13,446 nucleotides of DNA from UBA11475 sp045593005 (GTDB taxonomy: Bacteria; Bacillota; Clostridia; Christensenellales; Borkfalkiaceae): the NCBI GenBank assembly GCA_045593005.1, contig JAZNVV010000073.1, positions 1 through 13,446 on the forward strand, in the 5' to 3' direction. This document shows, in pieces, positions 7,533 through 12,664 of the stretch. A model generated the notes under the pieces. That model was not told the DNA's origin. It made no database searches and worked only from the letters and a program-made list of their open reading frames with translations. The translations under genes were made by a program, and so were the position numbers. Position 1 is the stretch's first letter. Each line of letters opens with the position of its first letter.

Positions 7533-7901
7533 ATGGTAATAAAAGAATCGGGAGAAATGTATCTCGAAACAATATTTATATTAAAAAGTGAAAAGCCAAA
7601 CGTTCGCTCTGTTGATATTGTTGAAACTATGAATTATTCAAAGTCTAGCGTTTCAAAAGCCGTTGGTATTTTAAAGGAAACAGGGTATATTACCGTTGAT
7701 GACCAAGGTGTAATTGATTTTACTGAAAAGGGTTTTTTAAAGGCAAAATCAATTTACGATAGACACAAAATATTGACGGATTTTTTAATTAAAATAGGTG
7801 TAAGTAAAGAAATTGCTGAAGACGACGCTTGTAAAATAGAGCATCATATAAGTAAAGAAACGCTTGAAAGCATCAAAAATTATATCAATAAAAATAATTA
7901 A
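7533..7901 (+). CDS. DtxR-family iron-type metalloregulator (short form)
   Basis: A 122-residue regulator with an N-terminal winged helix-turn-helix (about 5-70: YLETIF, SKSSVSKAVGILKETGYI, and a DFTEKG wing) and a metal-binding dimerisation domain (about 71-122: RHKILTDFL, EDDACKIEHHIS). It lacks the C-terminal SH3-like domain of DtxR and so has MntR size. The primary ligands that can be aligned, Met9, Cys100, Glu103 and His104, match DtxR Met10, Cys102, Glu105 and His106; MntR has Asp8 and Glu99 where this protein has Met and Cys. His78 matches DtxR His79, but DtxR Glu83 and His98 are replaced by Thr82 and Glu96. I infer an iron(II)-responsive repressor, probably of the feo operon just downstream. 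ATG 7533 has AAGGTG four bases before it. It may be transcribed with galM; no convincing promoter lies in the 28-base gap. Confidence 0.88.
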   Translation: MVIKESGEMYLETIFILKSEKPNVRSVDIVETMNYSKSSVSKAVGILKETGYITVDDQGVIDFTEKGFLKAKSIYDRHKILTDFLIKIGVSKEIAEDDACKIEHHISKETLESIKNYINKNN

Positions 7902-7920
7902 ATTTTTTCTGAAAAATTAG

Positions 7921-7950
7921 TTGACAAAAATATTTTTAATATGATAAAAT
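7921..7950 (+). promoter_or_regulatory. Promoter upstream of the feo leader
   Basis: Perfect -35 TTGACA at 7921-7926, 18-base spacer and TAAAAT at 7945-7950 with an extended TGA at 7942-7944. Expected start is near 7957, right at the foot of the next hairpin, giving a leader of about 207 bases before the first feoA. It is the best promoter between the regulator and feoA. Confidence 0.72.
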
Positions 7951-7957
7951 CGCATTG

Positions 7958-7981
7958 AAGGTTGAGAAATCGACCTTTTTT
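7958..7981 (+). terminator. GAAA-capped hairpin with T-run: terminator of the regulator gene or 5' attenuator
   Basis: An 8-bp stem, 7958-7965 with 7970-7977 (one T·G), closed by a GAAA tetraloop and followed by T at 7976-7981. It has the shape of an intrinsic terminator and lies 57 bases after the regulator stop. Because the promoter at 7921-7950 would start transcripts at its base, it would also be the 5' end of the feo leader, as a very early attenuator or a protective 5' hairpin. Confidence 0.6.
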
Positions 7982-7991
7982 GCAGGCGTTT

Positions 7992-8009
7992 AGTTCGCTT
8001 TGGCGAACT
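7992..8009. repeat. Palindrome copy 1, AGTTCGC-N4-GCGAACT
   Basis: Perfect 7-base arms (7992-7998 and 8003-8009) around TTTG. It is a candidate operator for the adjacent DtxR-family protein or a leader hairpin. A possible weak promoter (TTGTAA 8009-8014, TATGTA 8031-8036) would have this palindrome against its -35. Confidence 0.7.
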
Positions 8010-8026
8010 TGTAAAAATTCGCCAAA
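7999..8026 (+). repeat. Alternative hairpin overlapping palindrome 1
   Basis: TTTGGCGAA (7999-8007) and TTCGCCAAA (8018-8026) are perfect 9-base complements with a 10-base loop. They reuse the right arm of palindrome 1, so an RNA could hold only one of the two folds. Confidence 0.65.
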
Positions 8027-8118
8027 TATATATGTAAAAATATTAACATTATTCTAATAATGTTTGAATATTATTAAATTAAGTTATTCCGCAGCAATGC
8101 GGTTTAATTTTGACAGAT

Positions 8119-8136
8119 AGTTCGCCTAAGCGAACT
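8119..8136. repeat. Palindrome copy 2, AGTTCGC-N4-GCGAACT
   Basis: The same arms (8119-8125 and 8130-8136) around CTAA. Read on the minus strand its centre is TTAG, so it differs from copy 1 (TTTG) at one base of 18; the two copies are thus inverted relative to each other, 109 bases apart. It ends 18 bases before the feoA ribosome site at 8155. Confidence 0.7.
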
Positions 8137-8163
8137 TAAAAAAGATATAGCAAAGGAGAAGTT

Positions 8164-8376
8164 ATGCCTATAATTATTGCGCCTACGGGCAGAGATTTAA
8201 GAGTTGTTAAAATTTTTACGGATGATAAGGTAAAAAAGCACCTTGAAAGTCTTGGTATAACAATTAATTCGGTTATAAGTGTTATTTCTAAAAGTGGTGG
8301 TAGTATCATATGTTTAGTTAAAGATACAAAACTTGCCTTAGATAACAATATAGCACAAAAAATATTCGTTGCATAA
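8164..8376 (+). CDS. feoA: FeoA-domain protein, first copy
   Basis: A 70-residue protein made of a single FeoA SH3-like domain (MPIIIAPTGRDLRVVKI, KKHLESLGI, VISKSGGSIICLVKDTKLALD). FeoA proteins are small cytosolic partners that bind FeoB and are needed for, or tune, ferrous iron uptake. The form here, with a short N-terminal strand and VKDxxLALD, is the divergent first FeoA seen in clostridial feoA-feoA-feoB operons. It is preceded by AAAGGAG and a long structured leader. Its stop TAA (8374-8376) lies just before the GGAGG of the second feoA, so the genes are closely coupled. Confidence 0.88.
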   Translation: MPIIIAPTGRDLRVVKIFTDDKVKKHLESLGITINSVISVISKSGGSIICLVKDTKLALDNNIAQKIFVA

Positions 8377-8377
8377 T

Positions 8378-8382
8378 GGAGG
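8378..8382 (+). promoter_or_regulatory. Ribosome binding site deciding the second feoA start
   Basis: GGAGG five bases before ATG 8388. An in-frame ATG at 8376 precedes the site and has no ribosome site of its own, so 8388 is the start. Confidence 0.8.
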
Positions 8383-8387
8383 TAGGT

Positions 8388-8618
8388 ATGCAAAAAAAGT
8401 TAAGTGAATTTGCTGTTGGTGATATCGGTATTATAAAAGCAGTTCAAGGGGAAGGTCCTATTAGACGTAGGTTGTTCGATATGGGTATTACGCCTGGTGC
8501 AGAAGTGTATTTAAGAAAAAAAGCGCCACTTGGCGACCCTATTGAAGTAACTATTAGAAGTTATGAATTAACTTTAAGAAAATCGGAAGCCGATTGTGTG
8601 GTTATGGAGGTTAAATAA
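8388..8618 (+). CDS. feoA: FeoA, second copy
   Basis: A 76-residue canonical FeoA: MQKKLSEFAVGDIGIIKAV, then GPIRRRLFDMGITPGAEVYLRKKAPLGDP and IEVTIRSYELTLRKSEA, the usual RRRLxxMGxxPG and GDPxE hallmarks. It is a cytosolic SH3-fold protein that acts with FeoB in iron(II) uptake. The start at 8388 is set by GGAGG at 8378-8382. Its stop overlaps the feoB ATG by one base (TAATG), and GGAGG at 8606-8610 inside this gene serves feoB, so translation is coupled. It is more typical than the first copy; having two suggests a division of roles, for example a heteromeric partner, which is inference. Confidence 0.95.
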   Translation: MQKKLSEFAVGDIGIIKAVQGEGPIRRRLFDMGITPGAEVYLRKKAPLGDPIEVTIRSYELTLRKSEADCVVMEVK

Positions 8619-10927
8619 TGTTAAAATTTGCATTAGCAGGTAACCCAAACTGTGGTAAGACTACACTTTTTAACACGTTAACCGGATCAACGGCTCACGT
8701 AGGTAACTGGCCGGGTGTTACTGTTGATAAAAAGGAAGGCGTTTATAAAAAGTTTAGCGAACATATTGATATCGTGGATTTGCCTGGTATCTATTCACTT
8801 TCTCCATATACGCCGGAAGAAGTGGTATCGCGTAACTTTATTTTAGATGAAAAGCCTGATTGTGTAATAAATATCGTTGACGCTACTAACTTAGAGCGTA
8901 ACCTATATTTAACGACGCAAATTATGGAAATTGACGTTCCTATGATTATTGCTCTTAATATGATGGACGTCGTTGCAAAAACGGGTGATAAGATTGACGC
9001 TATTACTTTGGAAAAGAATTTAGGTATTCCGGTCGTTGAAATTTCAGCCCTTAAAGAAAAGGGTATTGACGAACTTATGAAAAGGGCGTACGCCGTTTGT
9101 AAAGAAAAGAGAATGGGAAAGACCGTTCTTGCAGACTCGGCTTTACAACATTTAATAGGAGACGTAAAAATTGCGCTTGATGGTCAAGGCGTTGAAAATC
9201 CGTTATTCCACGCAGTAAAACTTGTTGAGTGCGACGAACTTGAAGTTCAGGCTCATCCAACCACGGTTAAAATGGTTGAAGAATTTAAAATGACTTTTGA
9301 AGACGAAATTTTCGGAACGGATTTTGAGGCACTCGTTGCCGATAGCCGTTATAAGTACATATCAAAGAATTATTCGAGCGTATTGACTAAGAAAATCGAC
9401 GACGTTAAAAAAGAAAAACGCTCGGATAAAGTGGATAAAGTTTTAACTAATAAATGGGCTGGTATTCCTATATTTTTGGTTATTTTGTTCGCTATTTTCC
9501 ATTTGACTTTTTCAGAAGATTTCTTGTTTTTAAGTTCGGTTATAAATCCTGAGTGGGTTTCCTTAGAAGGAACGGCGTTTGAAGGTTTCTTTGGCGAAGG
9601 CGCAATTAACTCGCCGGGCGTATTGCTATTCAACCTTATGGATATAATAACTTCAACGATTTCGGGTTGGATTGTTGCCGGTCTTGAAGCAATAGGCTCT
9701 CCAGCGTGGGTGCTTGGTTTCTTTGAAGAAGGTTTACTTGGTGGTCTTTGTGGCGTTTTAAGTTTCGTTCCACAAATAGTATTTTTGTTATTACTTCTTT
9801 CTATTTTAGAAGATACGGGCTATATGGCTCGTGTAGCGTTTATTTTAGACAGAATTTTCAGAAAATTTGGTGTAAGTGGTAGAGCGTTTATTCCTATGAT
9901 TATGGGTTTTGGTTGTTCTATCCCTGCTATGGTTAATACGAGAACGCTTGCTGATGAACGTGAACGTACTTTAACTATTAGAGCAATTCCGTTCTTTACG
10001 TGTGGCGCTAAAGTTCCTATTTTAGCAGGCGTTGCTGGGGCAATCGTTATGGCGTTTGGTTTTGGTAATGCCGACATTATAACGTATTCAATGTACGTAA
10101 TCGGTTTATTTATCGCTGTTGCTACTATTATCATAATGCGTTCAACAACTCAACGTGGTGAGGTCGCTCCTTTCATTATGGAACTTCCTGCATATCACGC
10201 GCCAAGTTTCAAAAATCTTATGATTCACCTTTGGGATAAGGTTAAACACTATATCAAAAAGGTTTTCACTATCATTTTGGCGTCTTGTATCGTTATTTGG
10301 TTCTTATCGAACTTCGGTTGGAACTGGAAAATGGTTGATATTAACGAGTCAATTTTGGCATCTTTAGGTAGTTTTATTCAGCCTATCTTTACGCCACTTG
10401 GTTTTGGTAGCCAACTTGCTACGTTTGGTTGGGTGTTTGCTGTTGCTGCCGTTATGGGACTTATCGCTAAGGAAAACGTTTTAGCCGCTTTTTTAACGAT
10501 TGCAAGCGTAATTTTAGCGCTCGTAAGTTCAAATTCGTTAGTATTAGTTAATCCTGATGTATTAACGCCTGAAATTCTTGCTGAACTTGAAGTTTTAATT
10601 GCATCAGGCGAATTTAGTGAAGAAGGTTATGAAGTTGTCGCAATGATTGCAGCAACGGGTATTACTTGGCAAGCGCTTATAGCGTTTATCGTATTCAATA
10701 TGGCTACGATTCCTTGTTTTGCAGCAGTTGCTACGGCTAAGGGGGAACTTGGAAAGGGCAAATTAAAGTGGACGCTTTTATTCTGGATTGCTACTTCGTA
10801 TATTGCAGGTACGGTTACTTATCTCGTTCTTTCTTGGTGGTGGACATCTTTTATATTCGCAACGATTTTAGCCGGAGCAATATTAGCAATCGTTATTTGG
10901 AATAAAAAACATCCTAATAAAAGGTAA
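8618..10927 (+). CDS. feoB: FeoB ferrous iron transporter
   Basis: A 769-residue membrane iron(II) importer. The N-terminal G-domain has all five motifs: G1 GNPNCGKTT (8-16), G2 Thr35 in GNWPGVT, G3 DLPG (54-57), G4 NMMD (114-117) and G5 SALKEKG (from 143). A helical regulatory domain follows to about residue 275. The membrane part (about 285-760) has the two conserved gate segments: GFFEEGLLGG with VLSFVPQIVFLL and LEDTGYMARVAFILDR, then GFGCSIPAM (Cys433) and FFTCGAKVPILAG (Cys462). Length and order are normal and nothing is broken. The gene overlaps feoA by one base and its 3' end carries the AAAGG site of the Cys-rich mini-protein. Expression is expected under iron limitation through the upstream leader. 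Confidence 0.97.
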   Translation: MLKFALAGNPNCGKTTLFNTLTGSTAHVGNWPGVTVDKKEGVYKKFSEHIDIVDLPGIYSLSPYTPEEVVSRNFILDEKPDCVINIVDATNLERNLYLTTQIMEIDVPMIIALNMMDVVAKTGDKIDAITLEKNLGIPVVEISALKEKGIDELMKRAYAVCKEKRMGKTVLADSALQHLIGDVKIALDGQGVENPLFHAVKLVECDELEVQAHPTTVKMVEEFKMTFEDEIFGTDFEALVADSRYKYISKNYSSVLTKKIDDVKKEKRSDKVDKVLTNKWAGIPIFLVILFAIFHLTFSEDFLFLSSVINPEWVSLEGTAFEGFFGEGAINSPGVLLFNLMDIITSTISGWIVAGLEAIGSPAWVLGFFEEGLLGGLCGVLSFVPQIVFLLLLLSILEDTGYMARVAFILDRIFRKFGVSGRAFIPMIMGFGCSIPAMVNTRTLADERERTLTIRAIPFFTCGAKVPILAGVAGAIVMAFGFGNADIITYSMYVIGLFIAVATIIIMRSTTQRGEVAPFIMELPAYHAPSFKNLMIHLWDKVKHYIKKVFTIILASCIVIWFLSNFGWNWKMVDINESILASLGSFIQPIFTPLGFGSQLATFGWVFAVAAVMGLIAKENVLAAFLTIASVILALVSSNSLVLVNPDVLTPEILAELEVLIASGEFSEEGYEVVAMIAATGITWQALIAFIVFNMATIPCFAAVATAKGELGKGKLKWTLLFWIATSYIAGTVTYLVLSWWWTSFIFATILAGAILAIVIWNKKHPNKR

Positions 10928-10932
10928 TTAAT

Positions 10933-11091
10933 ATGGGAACGATAATTGGTATCATAGTTGCAGTTTTGGCTGTGGGCTTTGTAGGCTTTGTAATCGTAAA
11001 GTCAATAATAGATAAAAAGAACGGCAAATCTTGTTGTTGTGATTGTTCTAAATGCTCAGTTAACTGTAATTCAAAAAAAATTGAAAACTAA
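10933..11091 (+). CDS. FeoB-associated Cys-rich membrane protein (52 aa)
   Basis: A short gene easily missed. It reads MGTIIGIIVAVLAVGFVGF, a single membrane helix (about 3-22), then a basic stretch (KSIIDKKNGK) and a cysteine cluster C34, C35, C36, C38, C41, C45. This is the layout of the small FeoB-associated Cys-rich family (Pfam PF12669) found directly after feoB in many Firmicutes; it may stand in for FeoC or hand iron to the transporter, but its role is unproven. ATG 10933 follows the feoB stop by five bases, with AAAAGG at 10919-10924 eight bases ahead. The operon terminator begins four bases after its stop. Confidence 0.88.
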   Translation: MGTIIGIIVAVLAVGFVGFVIVKSIIDKKNGKSCCCDCSKCSVNCNSKKIEN

Positions 11092-11094
11092 TAT

Positions 11095-11122
11095 AAAAAG
11101 GCGTATTAATTACGCCTTTTTT
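11095..11122 (+). terminator. Terminator of the feo operon
   Basis: A perfect 11-bp stem, 11095-11105 with 11111-11121 (AAAAAGGCGTA/TACGCCTTTTT), a TTAAT loop and a T-run 11117-11122. The A-rich left arm may let it work in both directions. Confidence 0.92.
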
Positions 11123-11145
11123 ATAAAAAAAATAAAAAAACAATA

Positions 11146-11174
11146 TTGACGAAGTATAAAAATCAATGTATAAT
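11146..11174 (+). promoter_or_regulatory. Promoter of the rubrerythrin gene
   Basis: TTGACG at 11146-11151, 17-base spacer and TATAAT at 11169-11174. The start near 11181 leaves a leader of about 22 bases with GGAG at 11191-11194. No PerR-like operator is obvious. Confidence 0.8.
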
Positions 11175-11202
11175 ATAATAAAATTATATAGGAGATATAA
11201 AA

Positions 11203-11736
11203 ATGGAATTAAAAGGTACAAAAACTGAAAAGAATTTAATGGCTGCTTTTGCTGGTGAAAGTCAAGCAAGAAATAAATACACGTATTTTGCAAGCGTTGC
11301 TAAAAAAGAAGGCTATGAACAGATTGCTGAAATTTTTCAAAAAACTGCTGATAATGAAAAAGAACACGCTAAAATGTGGTTCAAGGCGTTAGGTGAACTT
11401 GGTGATACTGCTGCAAACTTGTTACACGCTGCCGAAGGTGAAAACTACGAATGGACGGATATGTATGCATCTTTTGCTAAAGATGCTGAAGAAGAAGGCT
11501 TTATCGAACTTGCAGAAAAATTCCGTATGGTTGCTGAAATTGAAAAATCACACGAAGAAAGATATAGAGCGCTTTTAAATAACGTTAAAACAAAGACTGT
11601 TTTTGTTAAAGAAGGCGAACAAGTTTGGGAATGTCGTAACTGTGGTCATATAATGGTTGGTAAGGAAGCACCTGAACTTTGTCCAGTATGCGCACATCCA
11701 AAGAGCTACTTCGAATTAAGAAAAATTAATTATTAA
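11203..11736 (+). CDS. rbr: Rubrerythrin
   Basis: A 177-residue cytosolic diiron peroxidase that reduces hydrogen peroxide in anaerobes with electrons from NADH via rubredoxin-type carriers. The ferritin-like four-helix domain (about 1-135) shows the ligand motifs GESQARNKY (Glu19), DNEKEHA (Glu52, His55), a DAEEEGF helix (one of Glu96-Glu98), and EIEKSHEERY (Glu114, His117). The C-terminal rubredoxin-like domain has WECRNCGH (Cys144, Cys147) and CPVCAHP (Cys160, Cys163) for one mononuclear iron. All parts are complete and of normal length. GGAG lies eight bases before ATG 11203. It has its own promoter and terminator, so it is separate from feo, but both deal with iron and peroxide stress. 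Confidence 0.96.
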   Translation: MELKGTKTEKNLMAAFAGESQARNKYTYFASVAKKEGYEQIAEIFQKTADNEKEHAKMWFKALGELGDTAANLLHAAEGENYEWTDMYASFAKDAEEEGFIELAEKFRMVAEIEKSHEERYRALLNNVKTKTVFVKEGEQVWECRNCGHIMVGKEAPELCPVCAHPKSYFELRKINY

Positions 11737-11740
11737 TATA

Positions 11741-11764
11741 AAAAGCCACTATTAGTGGCTTTTT
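11741..11764 (+). terminator. Terminator of rbr
   Basis: A 10-bp perfect stem, 11741-11750 with 11754-11763 (AAAAGCCACT/AGTGGCTTTT), loop ATT, T-run 11760-11764. It begins four bases after the rbr stop. Confidence 0.9.
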
Positions 11765-11766
11765 GA

Positions 11767-11795
11767 TTGTTATAAAGTTATTTTTAGTGTATAAT
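11767..11795 (+). promoter_or_regulatory. Probable promoter of the unknown membrane protein gene
   Basis: TTGTTA at 11767-11772, 17-base spacer, TATAAT at 11790-11795. The start would be near 11802, so the leader would be only about 11 bases and begin at the ribosome site itself. Confidence 0.55.
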
Positions 11796-11801
11796 ATCTA
11801 T

Positions 11802-11806
11802 GGGTG
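11802..11806 (+). promoter_or_regulatory. Ribosome binding site deciding the start at 11813
   Basis: GGGTG, six bases before ATG 11813. An in-frame GTG at 11804 lies inside this site and has none of its own. Confidence 0.55.
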
Positions 11807-11812
11807 AATTAT

Positions 11813-12619
11813 ATGGAAAATTTAACAAAATTTGATGGGCTTTTTTATACAAAGGATGGTAAATATTACGTAAACTTAACTAAATATGTAGTAGATGACG
11901 AGTTTTTTGACCCTGACGAAGATACCGTTGATGAAACTGAAGTTTATAGCATTATCGCCGACACAATGAAGGACGGAGAAATCTGTTTTGCATTTGATGA
12001 GGATTCTTCTGAGGGCGACGGCGCTTTTTTGTTCTATAAAAGTGAAGAAAAGTTCTTTGTCGATTATATATACGCAAGTAATGATGGGGAATACGTTTTT
12101 AACAACGACTTTTTATTTTGGTTTACCAACTACCACCGTGAAATGACTGTTGTTGAAGAAACTGAATTTTTAACGGCGTTACAAAAATATATTGAAGGTA
12201 ACGATTTGCCGTTGTCTGCAATTTATACGGTTATGCAACAAAGGAAAGTTGCTAATCCTACTGTTAGCGCAGGAATTGACGACAAAAAGCAAGATAATTA
12301 TAAACTCGCTGCGCAGATAATTAAATCTTCCGGCGCTATTTTAGGGCTTATTTTATCGCTTATTTTTGTTGCAATTAATAGAACGGCATTGTCTGCTTTA
12401 TTTGGGTTTGGTGTAGGGTTTGCAATATATAGCTTATTTTTATTAATTTCGATTGCCTGTAAATTTAGATATGCTTTTTGTGTGGTTCAATTATTAAATA
12501 AACACAAAATGACACCTGATGAAATGAACTGGTCCTTTTATCCTTCTATTGAAAAATATTTCAAACCTATTTGGTATGCTATATTATCAGCTATTTTAAT
12601 CGCAATTTCATTTATTTAA
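11813..12619 (+). CDS. Unknown acidic protein with C-terminal membrane segments
   Basis: I do not recognise this 268-residue protein. The first 170 residues are soluble and very acidic (runs such as DDEFFDPDEDTVDETE and FDEDSSEGDG) with many aromatic residues; no signal peptide is visible, so this part is probably cytosolic. Then come two membrane helices, about 173-190 (GAILGLILSLIFVAI) and 195-218 (LFGFGVGFAIYSLFLLISIAC), a loop with FRYAFCVVQLLNKHKM, and a third helix (about 250-268) that ends the protein. ATG 11813 is preferred over GTG 11804 because of GGGTG at 11802-11806. It is a single-gene unit between the rbr terminator and a convergent terminator. Base use matches the neighbours. 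It could be a regulatory or scaffold membrane protein, but nothing in the sequence shows which. Confidence 0.75.
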   Translation: MENLTKFDGLFYTKDGKYYVNLTKYVVDDEFFDPDEDTVDETEVYSIIADTMKDGEICFAFDEDSSEGDGAFLFYKSEEKFFVDYIYASNDGEYVFNNDFLFWFTNYHREMTVVEETEFLTALQKYIEGNDLPLSAIYTVMQQRKVANPTVSAGIDDKKQDNYKLAAQIIKSSGAILGLILSLIFVAINRTALSALFGFGVGFAIYSLFLLISIACKFRYAFCVVQLLNKHKMTPDEMNWSFYPSIEKYFKPIWYAILSAILIAISFI

Positions 12620-12631
12620 TAAACAATATAA

Positions 12632-12664
12632 AAGACGGATTAAATAATCCGTCTTATTTTTTTT
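12632..12664. terminator. Shared terminator between convergent genes
   Basis: A 10-bp stem, 12632-12641 with 12646-12655, loop AAAT, then A and eight T (12657-12664). On the minus strand only four U would follow the stem, so it is strong for the plus-strand gene and weaker for the collagen-like gene. Confidence 0.85.

Larger units (their letters stand above)
7957..8163 (+). promoter_or_regulatory. Structured leader region of the feo operon
   Basis: About 207 non-coding bases rich in inverted repeats. In order: the GAAA-capped hairpin 7958-7977; palindrome 7992-8009; a 9-bp alternative hairpin 7999-8007/8018-8026; an 8-bp hairpin 8045-8052/8057-8064 (loop TCTA); a 5-bp hairpin CCGCA/TGCGG at 8089-8102 with a GCAA tetraloop; palindrome 8119-8136; then AAAGGAG at 8152-8158 for the first feoA. 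The two hairpins sharing 7999-8007 exclude each other, and AGTTCGCC at 8119-8126 can also pair with GGCGAACT at 8002-8009. This is what an RNA switch or multi-operator region would look like. I see no match to a riboswitch class that I can recall. Confidence 0.5.

Noticed and set aside
8110..8138. TTGACA at 8110-8115 as -35 of a feo promoter
   Set aside because: The sequence at the right distance (AACTTA, 8133-8138) is not a usable -10, and the spacer is filled by the palindrome.
7957..8163. Known NiCo (czcD) or yybP-ykoY metal riboswitch
   Set aside because: I do not see the conserved purine-rich cores of either class; the element is dominated by AT-rich simple hairpins.
8376..8390. ATG at 8376 as start of the second feoA
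   Set aside because: It has no ribosome site, and GGAGG at 8378-8382 is well placed for ATG 8388.
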